From: Dermabacter sp. p3-SID358
GTDB lineage: Bacteria; Actinomycetota; Actinomycetes; Actinomycetales; Dermabacteraceae
Direction of reading: 5' to 3'
Assembly (NCBI RefSeq): GCF_025147465.1
Contig: NZ_JALXOZ010000028.1
Span: 1-8,030, forward strand
Length of the DNA: 8,030 nucleotides
Below the pieces are notes generated by a model. It was not told where the DNA came from, made no database searches, and worked only from the letters and a program-made list of their open reading frames with translations. This document shows positions 1 through 7,252 of this stretch, in pieces; the first letter of the stretch is position 1; every line of letters begins with the position of its first letter. The position numbers and the translations under genes are program-made.

Positions 1-78
1 ACCGCCCGCGTAATGGAGCGCGGAGCGCCCGATAAAAACTTCATAGCCTCGCTGCTTCGAGCAGCATCTGCCGAAAGT
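1..78 (+). other. 23S-5S rRNA intergenic spacer (3' part)
   Basis: This is the stretch immediately before the 5S rRNA and should be transcribed spacer of an rRNA operon; the 23S gene itself is outside the window. It contains a perfect 6-bp hairpin, GCTGCT (51-56) with AGCAGC (60-65). It also carries GCCGAA at 70-75, which can pair with TTCGGC at 81-86, the 5' strand of the 5S terminal helix. No ORF or tRNA is convincing here. That the 23S lies just upstream is inferred from the usual operon order. Confidence 0.6.
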
Positions 79-196
79 TTTTCGGCGGTCATAGCGTTGG
101 GGAAACGCCCGGCTCCATCCCGAACCCGGAAGCTAAGCCCAACTGCGCCGATGGTACTGCACTCGGGAGGGTGTGGGAGAGTAGGACGCCGCCGAA
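79..196 (+). rRNA. rrf: 5S ribosomal RNA
   Basis: This is a complete 5S rRNA of about 118 nt, part of the large ribosomal subunit. It is recognised by the conserved blocks GGGGAAACGCCCGG (99-112), CCGAACCCGGAAGCTAAGCC (119-138), GCGCCGATGGTACTGC (146-161) and GGGAGAGTAGG (175-185). The ends pair as helix I, with TTCGGCG near 81-87 against CGCCGAA near 190-196. The block order and spacing match 5S rRNA of high-GC Gram-positive bacteria. The exact mature ends are uncertain by a few bases. It is followed within about 10 bases by a strong terminator, so it is the last gene of the rRNA operon. Confidence 0.95.
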
Positions 197-206
197 ATAA
201 TTCTTC

Positions 207-241
207 GAAAGCCCCGGCCTCACGGCCGGGGCTTTCTTTTT
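207..241 (+). terminator. Intrinsic terminator of the rRNA operon
   Basis: A perfect 13-bp GC-rich stem (207-219 with 224-236), a TCAC tetraloop (220-223) and a run of five T (237-241) form a textbook Rho-independent terminator. It lies 10 bases after the 5S rRNA and should end the rRNA operon, separating it from the polyprenyl synthase gene. Confidence 0.95.
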
Positions 242-330
242 CTTGGCGACCGTCGGACTCCTTCCGTGACGCTCCCCATTCATATCGATGTGCACGTGTC
301 CCTCACGCTGCGCTCGGCCCCAAATCCCGA

Positions 331-347
331 TACAGTTAACCCCTGTA
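331..347. promoter_or_regulatory. Inverted repeat upstream of the polyprenyl synthase
   Basis: TACAG-N7-CTGTA is a perfect 5-bp inverted repeat about 40 bases before the start codon. TACAGT at 331-336 could also serve as a -10 element, but there is no good -35 about 17 bases upstream. A second short repeat, CGTTC-N5-GAACG, lies at 351-365. Together they could form an operator, but both are short enough to be chance. The rest of 242-385 holds nothing I can name, and the promoter of the downstream gene should be within it. Confidence 0.25.
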
Positions 348-388
348 GTTCGTTCGCAGGGAACGGGCCCGTCAGGTAAAGGACAGTG

Positions 389-1393
389 ATGGCGAGCTTC
401 ACGATGGATGACATCGACCCCTCCCTCGCGGAATCAATCCAAGCCGGGCTCGAAGCGATCGAAGAGAAGCTCCACGCTGCTGTCGCAACGTCCGACCCAA
501 TGATGCGTTCGACCGCCCCTTACCTCCTCGATGCTGGGGGTAAACGCGTTCGTCCCGTTCTTGTAATGCTGGCAGGCGCGTTTGGCGATATTACTAGTTC
601 GCAGCTTATCGACGCCGGGGCGCTCGTGGAGCTTACTCATCTTGCGACCCTTTATCACGACGATGTGATGGATGGTGCGGATACTCGTCGCGGTACTAAG
701 GCCGCTCATCGGGTTTGGGGTAACAACATTGCGATTCTGACCGGTGATTTTTTGCTGGCTAGAGCGAGCGCGATGAGCGCGGGCCTTGGTTCTGAGATTG
801 TCGCTGTCCACGCTCACACCTTCGAGCGTTTGTGCCTCGGGCAACTTAACGAGACCGTAGGGCCCGGCTCGGGGGATGACCCGTTCGTGCATTACATCGA
901 CGTGTTGTCCAATAAGACGGGCTCGCTCATTGCCGCAGCTGGAGTGCTCGGCGCCATGATTGCGGGAGCGCCCGAGAGCGTGGTGGCGACTATGCGCGAG
1001 TATGGCGAAGCCGTAGGGGTCGCGTTTCAACTCGCCGACGACGTTCTCGACATCCGGGCGAGCTCCGTGGAATCGGGTAAGACGCCCGGCACTGATCTGC
1101 GAGAAGGTGTGCCAACGATGCCGAGTTTGCTCTTGCGGGCACATGTTGAGAAGCATCCCGAAGATACGGCGTCAGCAGCGCTTCTCGCTGCTGTTGACGG
1201 TGACCTTTCGAGCGATGACAGACTTGCCGAAGTCGTGAGCGCACTATCTGAACACCCTGTCGTTGATGAGACTGAAAGGCTAGCGGAAACCTATGCCGAT
1301 CGCGCTCTTGCATTGGTCGAATCGCTTCCGGCCGGTCCACCGAGAGATGCGCTCACGGCATTTACCGTCTCTCTCGTGAGGCGCCGTGCGTGA
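389..1393 (+). CDS. Polyprenyl diphosphate synthase (long-chain trans-isoprenyl synthase)
   Basis: This enzyme extends an allylic diphosphate with isopentenyl diphosphate to make an all-trans polyprenyl diphosphate, most likely the side chain of menaquinone. It is a soluble class I isoprenyl synthase of 334 residues, a normal length. Visible motifs are GGKRVRP (about 50-56, IPP binding), the first Asp-rich motif DDVMD (91-95) followed by RR (100-101), KTGS (176-179), and the second Asp-rich motif DDVLD (217-221) with a following Lys (231). The residue five before the first Asp-rich motif is Ala and the next is Thr; small side chains there are typical of long-chain enzymes. I chose ATG 389 because AAAGGA (378-383) lies 5 bases upstream; GTG 386 is too close to that site. 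No menaquinone genes are visible in the window, so chain length and end product are inferred. Confidence 0.93.
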   Translation: MASFTMDDIDPSLAESIQAGLEAIEEKLHAAVATSDPMMRSTAPYLLDAGGKRVRPVLVMLAGAFGDITSSQLIDAGALVELTHLATLYHDDVMDGADTRRGTKAAHRVWGNNIAILTGDFLLARASAMSAGLGSEIVAVHAHTFERLCLGQLNETVGPGSGDDPFVHYIDVLSNKTGSLIAAAGVLGAMIAGAPESVVATMREYGEAVGVAFQLADDVLDIRASSVESGKTPGTDLREGVPTMPSLLLRAHVEKHPEDTASAALLAAVDGDLSSDDRLAEVVSALSEHPVVDETERLAETYADRALALVESLPAGPPRDALTAFTVSLVRRRA

Positions 1394-1412
1394 GGACGTT
1401 TCTGGAGCCTGC

Positions 1413-1556
1413 ATGCTTCAACGCTTCTCGCTATGCTTGAGTTCGCTCCAGGCACCGCGGACGAACTCCTCGCGGCGTTTCCTTGATATGGCTTCTCGGC
1501 GTTTGCGCTCTTTCAGTGCTCTCACCGGCAAGCCGTGCTCGACGAAGGTGAAGTGA
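1413..1556 (+). CDS. Possible small ORF (47 aa) coupled to the PP2C gene
   Basis: This ORF has ATG 1413 preceded by GGAG (1404-1407) at 5 bases, and its TGA (1554-1556) overlaps the GTG 1553 of the phosphatase as GTGA, an arrangement typical of translational coupling. The predicted peptide is rich in Ser and Arg, with no recognisable domain, signal peptide or membrane segment. About two thirds of its third codon positions are G or C, lower than I would expect for a strongly biased gene here. It fills the 159-base gap between the polyprenyl synthase and the PP2C gene. It may be a real small protein, a coupling leader, or chance. I do not recognise a function. Confidence 0.3.
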   Translation: MLQRFSLCLSSLQAPRTNSSRRFLDMASRRLRSFSALTGKPCSTKVK

Positions 1557-2533
1557 ACAAACTCGTGAATGTAGAACTCTCGTTGCGGGCGGAACGGCAC
1601 CCGGAGGATTTCGGTGTGTCCTCGACAGGGGCTACCGACGTCGGCCTTGTGCGGGCAGTCAATGAGGACTCGTTTGTCGCGTATGACCCGATTTTTCTCG
1701 TCGCCGACGGCATGGGCGGCCACAACGCTGGCGAGATTGCGAGTGGCATCGTCGTCGATGAGTTCGCCTCCCTCGCGGGCGGTGATTACATCGAACTCGA
1801 AGACGTTGCCGATGCGATGGTGCGATCCTACGAGCGTATTGCAAGCATCGATGATGATTCCGGTCGCAGCGCAGGCACAACAGTCGCGATGGTTGCCCTG
1901 ACGCTCCACGAGTCCGAGCCCCACTGGCTTGTCATGAACCTTGGCGACTCGCGTGTGTACATGCTTCGTGACGGGGAATTCTCGCAAGTCAGTGTTGACC
2001 ACTCCGTTGTACAAGAACTCGTTGATCGCGGAGAGATTACGCTCGACCAAGCGCGCGTTCACCCCTATCGCAACATGATTACGCGTGCTCTTGGTGCAGG
2101 ACCCGATACCCGTCCAGATTTTTGGCTCATTCCCGTCCGTCTTGGCGATCGCTTCCTCATCTGCAGCGATGGTGTCACAGGAGAGGTCAGCGATGGCGAG
2201 CTACAAGCGATGCTTGAGGAAACCTCGGAAGCTGGCTTTGTGGCCCAACGCATTGTTGAAACAGCTGTCACACACGGCGGGCGCGATAATGCAACAGCGG
2301 TCGTCGTGAGCGCGGTCGATCCTCAACAAGCGGGTTCCTACGGCGAGCACATCTTCACAACCGTCGATCGTCTCGAACTGCCGGTGATTGCTGACGAACA
2401 CGTGCTCGACGAGCGCGAAAGCTGGTCCTCTGAAGGGGAAGATCTCACCGGCCGTCAGCGAAGCGGCACTGAAGGCGAAGGAGCCGTCGGAATTTCTCGC
2501 GCCCCTGAAAGTGACGAACCCGGACTCGATTAG
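1553..2533 (+). CDS. PP2C-family Ser/Thr protein phosphatase
   Basis: This is a metal-dependent (PPM/PP2C) phosphatase that removes phosphate from phospho-Ser/Thr proteins. In 326 residues the full bacterial motif set is present: DVGLVRAVNED (ending about 39), ADGMGGHNAGE with the metal-binding Asp (about 51-61), SAGTT (106-110), NLGDSR (about 129-134), SDG (205-207) and GGRDNAT with the C-terminal metal-binding Asp (245). After the catalytic domain comes an acidic, probably disordered tail of about 70 residues with no membrane segment, so the enzyme is probably cytosolic. The start is uncertain: GTG 1553 has GAAGG (1544-1548) upstream, only 4 bases away, and GTG 1535 in the same frame would add 6 residues but lacks a site. 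It lies 124 bases before the EssC-like ATPase gene on the same strand, so it may control phosphorylation linked to the FHA-like domain of that ATPase; this is inference. No partner kinase is in the window. Confidence 0.93.
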   Translation: MNKLVNVELSLRAERHPEDFGVSSTGATDVGLVRAVNEDSFVAYDPIFLVADGMGGHNAGEIASGIVVDEFASLAGGDYIELEDVADAMVRSYERIASIDDDSGRSAGTTVAMVALTLHESEPHWLVMNLGDSRVYMLRDGEFSQVSVDHSVVQELVDRGEITLDQARVHPYRNMITRALGAGPDTRPDFWLIPVRLGDRFLICSDGVTGEVSDGELQAMLEETSEAGFVAQRIVETAVTHGGRDNATAVVVSAVDPQQAGSYGEHIFTTVDRLELPVIADEHVLDERESWSSEGEDLTGRQRSGTEGEGAVGISRAPESDEPGLD

Positions 2534-2558
2534 CGCGCCTCGCTCATCGCTTCACATC

Positions 2559-2592
2559 ACCCCGCTCTCCACAGCATTGGACGGCGGGGTTT
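2559..2592 (+). terminator. Possible weak terminator or attenuator hairpin between PP2C and ATPase genes
   Basis: ACCCCGC (2559-2565) pairs perfectly with GCGGGGT (2584-2590). Inside the loop, TCCA (2568-2571) can also pair with TGGA (2578-2581), giving a two-part stem around CAGCAT. Only three T follow (2590-2592), so it would be a weak terminator. It sits 26 bases after the PP2C stop and could lower read-through into the ATPase gene, or simply be an mRNA structure. Confidence 0.4.
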
Positions 2593-2657
2593 CTCGTCCC
2601 TCGCGTTCGCGTCATCCTTGAGTGAGCAGTTATCGCCGCGAATCGGAAGGGGGCGTT

Positions 2658-5600
2658 GTGACACTGCTAGTGGAGGTGCGTCCGCTTGAGGCAGATCCGA
2701 TAGTGCTCGAGATCGCCGCGGATTCGACCGTGAGCGTGGGAGAACTCGTGGAACGGATGAGGCATCATTTGGTTCTCGATGATGCGGAGTATGTCTTAAG
2801 GGTGGCGCAGGAGAGCCTGCAGGGGGTTCCAGGGGACATACTCGACAATGAGGGGCTCGTTCACTCCTCTGGTCTGGTATCGGGCATGAGCGTTGAGCTA
2901 GTGCGAGCAGTCGAGGGCAGCCCCAGGCCACTGCACGCGGCGCTCTCGTCCTGGGAACTGGTTTTAGATCGCAAAGGGGACCGACGCGTCGTGCCGCTCG
3001 AGATGGGGCTTTCGTCGTTGGGATCTTCCGCAACGTGCCGAGTCACAGTCGAGGATGGCGATGTTGCCAGCACACACGCGTATCTCGATACAGGTGCGGA
3101 TGTGTCGATTCACGCCGCCCAAGGGGCAGATCTGAAAAGTGCTGCAGGGCGAAAGATAGGTGCGACCAGCCTTAGCCCGGATTCAGACGTGTACGTAGGG
3201 CAATGGCGTTTGAGGGTACGCCACCGCGCTGGTGCAGACGTGGTCGTGCGCGACTCACCTGCGCGCGCGTACCTTCCACCAGTGCGTATTGAACTCGAGG
3301 CGCCGCCGAACCACATCGTTTTGCCTCGCCTCCCGCAGTCGAAAACCTTACCTCCGTTCCCTTTCGTCAGCCTCCTCGTGCCGATTGCGATCGCTGGTGC
3401 GATGTATGCACTCACGCGCAGCACCTTTGTCATCATGCTCGCGGTCGTGATGCCGATCATGGCGCTCGCAAACTATTGGTCGCAGTGCGAGCGCGTGCGA
3501 AAGGAACAGGCTGATGCGCTTCGAGAGTTCGACGATGCCCTCGACGGAGCAAGGGCAGAGATTCACAGCGCGCACGAGGCGGAGAGGGCCCGTCTCGCCA
3601 TGATGGTTCCAGCATCCCAAGTAATCGTCGAGTGGGACTCGCCAAAATGCGGGGACCTGTGGGCGGTTCGCGAAGAGCACAGTGACTTTTTGACTCTTCG
3701 GCTTGGGACAGGACACGTCGCAAGCCAAGTAGAGCTCAAAGGCGAGGCTCAGACTCACGGTTCCCGCGAACAGCGAGGTGCACTGGAAATGCTTCGCGAC
3801 CAAGCCCGCACGTTTGAAGGTCCCGTGACGGTTTCTCTTCGCGAGACGCGAGGGCTCGGCATCACGGGTGCCGGGCGCTTTGATTGTGCGGCGAGCCTCG
3901 CAGTGCAGTTGGCCGGGCGTCACTCTCCTTCCGACGTTCGCCTGGTCCTCGTGTGTTCTCCTGCCTTTCGCGAAAGCGTACGAACAATTGCATGGCTTCC
4001 CCATGCGCAAAGCGCCAATGGGGGAAAAACGCGGATTCTCGATAGCGAGGAAAGCCTCGCTGCGTGGGTCGGGAATCGCATGCCGGGCTTCCATGCAGAA
4101 TCTAGCGTAGAAGGTGGACAGGTCGTGGTCCTCGCGCTTGAACCGACGTCTAGGCAACTCACCTTGCTCACGATGCTCATGGAAGCGTGGGAAAAGCACG
4201 AAGGGCCGGGACCATGCCTCATTGTGACGGCGGCCGAAAGGCTCAGCGTTCCCGGTGCCTGTAGTGCACTCGTCGAGGCTTCGACCAGCAACGGGGTGCT
4301 CCTTCGGCGAGGCGATTCGGTACCCGTGCCGATCGAAGAATGCGAAGCCGTGAGCGACGACTCGCTCCTCTCATGGGCCAAGAGACTTGCCCCATTGGTA
4401 GATGCGCGAGGCCGTGAGCACGTGGGGGAGGCAATCCCTGCGACCGTATCGTTGCTCGACATCAACGGGCGAGAACGAAGGTCTCTAGACGAAAGCCTAC
4501 TTGAGGAGTGGCACCTGAGTGATTGGGCCGAATCGCTCACTCTCGATGCTCTCGTCGGGTACGGGGCAGCGGGCCCGCTCACCATTCCGCTTCGCAGGTG
4601 GGGCCCGCACGCTCTCGTCGCGGGAACGACGGGATCTGGAAAATCGGAGTTCCTTCAGTCCTGGATTCTTGGGCTTGCGCTCAACTACTCCCCGCGTCGC
4701 GTCACCTTCCTCTTTGTGGACTACAAAGGTGGTGCAGCGCTTGGAGAGTGCGCGCGGCTTCCGCACTGCACGGGACTTGTGACAGACCTCGGGCCCGAGC
4801 TTGTGGCTCGCGCCCTCATCTCACTCAGGGCGGAACTGCGCTACAGGGAAGAGCTCTTAGCGCGTTTTGGTGCAAAGGACATCGACGAATACGCGTCGAT
4901 CGGAGGTACGGATTTACCCGCGTTCGTCATCGTTGTCGACGAGTTCGCAGCACTGCGTGATGACTGTCCCGATTTCCTGGACGGGCTCATAGATGTTGCG
5001 CAGCGAGGGCGTTCGCTTGGAGTCCATCTCATTTTGGCGACGCAGCGACCTGCGGGGATCGTGAGTGAGAGGCTTCGCGCGAACGTGAGCTTGCGCATCG
5101 CCCTTCGCTTGAGCGATGCCGCTGATTCGATCGATGTCATCGGGTCCAAGGCAGCCGCACAGATATCCCTCGATAATCCTGGTCGAGCTATCGTGAGCGC
5201 AGTGGGAGCGGGCTTGCACCACGAGGCGCAAATGGCGTACGCAGGCGCGCGCGGCCCGGCTGATCGCTCAGCGAATCTCAAGTTAGACCTCGCACACGCG
5301 ATGAACGACGAAAAGGTGCTCTCGGCATGGAACGCGCGCCCGCGAGGACTCCCCCCAAAGCTGACGCGTGGCGCTGAGCAACCGCCGACCGATGCTCACC
5401 TCGCAGTTGAAGCCGCCATCCGCGCATGGGAGCGAAGAGGAACTACGGTCCGTGCACCCTGGCTACCACCGCTCGTGGAAAACTACACAGGCGAGGCTCT
5501 CGTTGAAGAGTGGGGGCTACCCGCGCCCTATGCCATCGTCGATGACCCCTCCCGCCAACGCCGAACCGTGGCACGGATTGGGCCACCGGGATCAATCTAC

Positions 5601-6815
5601 GGTGTGTATGGGGCGTCCGGTACCGGGCGGAGCACAAGCATCATAAGTATCGTGCGCTCGACTCGCACCGCGCAGGAGCCGCCGCGTCTTTTCATTATCG
5701 ACTCAATGAGCCAGGGGCTTCGAAGCCTCATTGATGAACCCCACGCACTCGGGTACGTGCCAGGGGAGGACACCGCATCTGCATTGCGGATGCTGCGAAC
5801 CCTCGCCAATGTCGAGAGCTCATCTGGTTCGGCTATCCTCGTGCTCGACTCTTTCGCGAGTCTTTGCCACGAGGCTCACCCGAGCGACCGCGAGGAAATC
5901 CATTCACTTCTCGGCGCCCTTGCACGTACCGCCCGTGCACGCCGTCTCACCCTCGTGATCGGAGCCTCCGGGCCGAACGAACTACCGCGCAGTCTCGAGT
6001 CAATGTGTACCGAACGCATCGTGCACCGCCTCTCCCGCGCCGAGGACTACGCGATGTGTGCCGGCGCTGTGAAGCTTGAGGAGTCGTCTCCCGTGGGGCG
6101 GGCAAGTGTCGGCGGTCTCGAAGCGCACATCGCGCTGTTCGCGGAGCCAAGTTCGCGCGAGGAAACACGGCGTCGCGCCTGTCGAGACGCCTTTATGCTC
6201 GGTAGGCGCACGTTAGATATCCCGCAAGCTCAAGCACTCGTGCAGGACGCGAAACGCGGACTCGTGGGGTTCGCCCATGCGGATGGGGCACCCGCTTCAC
6301 TCCCACTCACCGGGGGAGGGCTCATCACGGGAGGCGAGGAGGCTGAGCGCCTGGCACTCCTCGACTCGCTCTCGCTGCTTGCTCGTGAACGCGAAGTCCT
6401 TCGCGCGCCTCACGGCGCATCCGGCGATATAGGGGAGGCGAAACGCCTCCTCAACCACGCGACCGTGCTCGGTACGAATGCGTTCGTGATCCTTGACGAC
6501 ATTGCCGCTCTCGAATCCTCAGATGGCGCGAGCGATCTCGGCGCTGTCTTGCGCAATGCCCTTGCGGCGGGAGCATGCGTTTACGGTGGGCTCAAGGGAG
6601 GCTCATTCTCGAGGCTCGGTCCGATTGGGCCACATCTTGCGCGAGCGGGGTGCGGCATCGTCCTTGGGGCGCGAGAAGGAGAAGTCTTTACCCTGTTTGG
6701 CCGCACGCCGCCCCGAACGAGGTGGGCGAGCGACCCCGACGTCGCGTGGCTCGTTGATGGGGCTGATTGCCGTCTCATCGTTCCCGCGCTCGTGCGAGAC
6801 CCACGCGGCAAATAG
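2658..6815 (+). CDS. essC: EssC/EccC-type FtsK/SpoIIIE ATPase of type VII secretion
   Basis: This is the motor and substrate receptor of a type VII (ESX/WXG100) secretion system, anchored in the cytoplasmic membrane. In order over 1385 residues: a ubiquitin-like (beta-grasp) region about 1-84; an FHA-like region about 95-190 with STHA (138-141) where FHA domains have SxxH; two membrane helices about 236-254 and 256-274; a charged helical region about 275-316; then three ATPase modules. Module 1 has Walker A GTTGSGKS (656-663), the DYKGGAA motif, Walker B VVDE (Asp 761, Glu 762) and the LGVHLILATQRP segment typical of EssC/EccC. Module 2 has GASGTGRS (985-992), with Arg for the Walker Lys, and LDS (Asp 1064) lacking the catalytic Glu. 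Module 3 lacks a Walker A motif (TGGEEAER) but keeps ILDD (Asp 1280-1281). I chose GTG 2658 because GGAAGGGGG (2645-2653) lies just upstream; GTG 2622 has no such site. Length is a little under that of Staphylococcus EssC. Three WXG100 genes follow. Confidence 0.93.
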   Translation: MTLLVEVRPLEADPIVLEIAADSTVSVGELVERMRHHLVLDDAEYVLRVAQESLQGVPGDILDNEGLVHSSGLVSGMSVELVRAVEGSPRPLHAALSSWELVLDRKGDRRVVPLEMGLSSLGSSATCRVTVEDGDVASTHAYLDTGADVSIHAAQGADLKSAAGRKIGATSLSPDSDVYVGQWRLRVRHRAGADVVVRDSPARAYLPPVRIELEAPPNHIVLPRLPQSKTLPPFPFVSLLVPIAIAGAMYALTRSTFVIMLAVVMPIMALANYWSQCERVRKEQADALREFDDALDGARAEIHSAHEAERARLAMMVPASQVIVEWDSPKCGDLWAVREEHSDFLTLRLGTGHVASQVELKGEAQTHGSREQRGALEMLRDQARTFEGPVTVSLRETRGLGITGAGRFDCAASLAVQLAGRHSPSDVRLVLVCSPAFRESVRTIAWLPHAQSANGGKTRILDSEESLAAWVGNRMPGFHAESSVEGGQVVVLALEPTSRQLTLLTMLMEAWEKHEGPGPCLIVTAAERLSVPGACSALVEASTSNGVLLRRGDSVPVPIEECEAVSDDSLLSWAKRLAPLVDARGREHVGEAIPATVSLLDINGRERRSLDESLLEEWHLSDWAESLTLDALVGYGAAGPLTIPLRRWGPHALVAGTTGSGKSEFLQSWILGLALNYSPRRVTFLFVDYKGGAALGECARLPHCTGLVTDLGPELVARALISLRAELRYREELLARFGAKDIDEYASIGGTDLPAFVIVVDEFAALRDDCPDFLDGLIDVAQRGRSLGVHLILATQRPAGIVSERLRANVSLRIALRLSDAADSIDVIGSKAAAQISLDNPGRAIVSAVGAGLHHEAQMAYAGARGPADRSANLKLDLAHAMNDEKVLSAWNARPRGLPPKLTRGAEQPPTDAHLAVEAAIRAWERRGTTVRAPWLPPLVENYTGEALVEEWGLPAPYAIVDDPSRQRRTVARIGPPGSIYGVYGASGTGRSTSIISIVRSTRTAQEPPRLFIIDSMSQGLRSLIDEPHALGYVPGEDTASALRMLRTLANVESSSGSAILVLDSFASLCHEAHPSDREEIHSLLGALARTARARRLTLVIGASGPNELPRSLESMCTERIVHRLSRAEDYAMCAGAVKLEESSPVGRASVGGLEAHIALFAEPSSREETRRRACRDAFMLGRRTLDIPQAQALVQDAKRGLVGFAHADGAPASLPLTGGGLITGGEEAERLALLDSLSLLAREREVLRAPHGASGDIGEAKRLLNHATVLGTNAFVILDDIAALESSDGASDLGAVLRNALAAGACVYGGLKGGSFSRLGPIGPHLARAGCGIVLGAREGEVFTLFGRTPPRTRWASDPDVAWLVDGADCRLIVPALVRDPRGK

Positions 6816-6849
6816 ATGCGACGTTGTCCCATCCGAACGAAAGTGAGGA

Positions 6850-6874
6850 GGAGCGAGCGCACCCTCCTCGCTCC
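6850..6874 (+). promoter_or_regulatory. Hairpin in the leader of the first WXG100 gene
   Basis: GGAGCGAG (6850-6857) pairs perfectly with CTCGCTCC (6867-6874) around a 9-base loop. An alternative pairing, GAGGAGG (6845-6851) with CCTCCTC (6863-6869), shares the same bases, so two structures compete. No T run follows, so it is not a standard terminator. It lies 35 bases after the ATPase stop and could act in mRNA processing or stability, making the small WXG100 messages more abundant than the ATPase message. That role is inference. Confidence 0.4.
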
Positions 6875-6889
6875 GTGATCTATTCGTGG

Positions 6890-6909
6890 CACTACCGAGG
6901 TGAATAGTG
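6890..6909. promoter_or_regulatory. Short inverted repeat before the first WXG100 gene
   Basis: CACTA-N10-TAGTG is a perfect 5-bp inverted repeat about 50 bases upstream of ATG 6959. The half-site spacing of about one and a half helical turns would suit a dimeric regulator, or it may be a weak RNA hairpin. I see no convincing -35/-10 pair in 6816-6958. Chance is a real possibility. Confidence 0.2.
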
Positions 6910-6958
6910 GACGCCCTCCAGAATGCCGCCGAACCGTGTCAAGACTGAGGAGCAAAAT

Positions 6959-7225
6959 ATGTTTGAAGGAATGGACCCCGCTGCGATTGAACGGCTTAGC
7001 GCGCTCATGTCACTCAGCGCAGAAAGCTGGATACGCGCGGGCGAGGACCTGCGCGCACTCGTGAATGCACTTTCGTGGGAGGGACCCGATGCCGAGCCCT
7101 TCGCAAAAGCCGTCGTGGGAGCCTATGGCCAATTCGTCGCCCTAGCCGAGACATTAAGGGGAGCAGCGCGCACACTCGAGGAACACGCGGCCGAGCAGCG
7201 GCGAGCCTCGAGCTTTGCAGGCTAG
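6959..7225 (+). CDS. WXG100 (Esx-like) secreted protein 1
   Basis: This is an 88-residue helical-hairpin protein of the WXG100 family, the usual small substrates of type VII secretion, exported as dimers. The turn motif is WEG (Trp 40, Gly 42), in the middle of the protein as expected. There are no membrane segments and no Sec signal peptide. It starts MFEGMDP and ends AAEQRRASSFAG. The usual C-terminal YxxxD/E export signal is absent: its only Tyr is in the middle of the second helix. ATG 6959 has a clear GAGGAG (6947-6952) 6 bases upstream and aligns with the start of the next WXG100 protein; an in-frame ATG at 6923 lacks a site. It differs more from copies 2 and 3 (WEGPDAEPF against WVGEDRxxF) and may form its own dimer. 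Confidence 0.88.
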   Translation: MFEGMDPAAIERLSALMSLSAESWIRAGEDLRALVNALSWEGPDAEPFAKAVVGAYGQFVALAETLRGAARTLEEHAAEQRRASSFAG

Positions 7226-7252
7226 ACAGGATTCTGTGACGGCACCACAAAG

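Noticed and set aside
13..339. A 108-codon + strand frame across the 5S rRNA and terminator
   Set aside because: It runs through a structural RNA and a terminator hairpin, so it is not a protein gene.
434..1156. A 240-codon minus-strand frame inside the polyprenyl synthase gene
   Set aside because: The + strand carries both Asp-rich motifs and all other family motifs; the antisense peptide resembles nothing.
1418..2062. A 214-codon minus-strand frame opposite the start of the PP2C gene, ending in a charged Lys/Arg/Glu-rich segment
   Set aside because: Most of it lies antisense to a clear PP2C domain; codon bias, motifs and the ribosome binding site all support the + strand gene.
2388..2621. 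A 77-codon + strand frame spanning the gap between the PP2C and ATPase genes
   Set aside because: It is out of frame with the PP2C coding sequence over most of its length, and the peptide is low-complexity with no domain; the gap is better read as non-coding with a hairpin.
3348..4199. A 283-codon minus-strand frame inside the ATPase gene
   Set aside because: It is antisense to a continuous, well-recognised EssC/EccC protein. Long antisense frames are common in high-GC genes.
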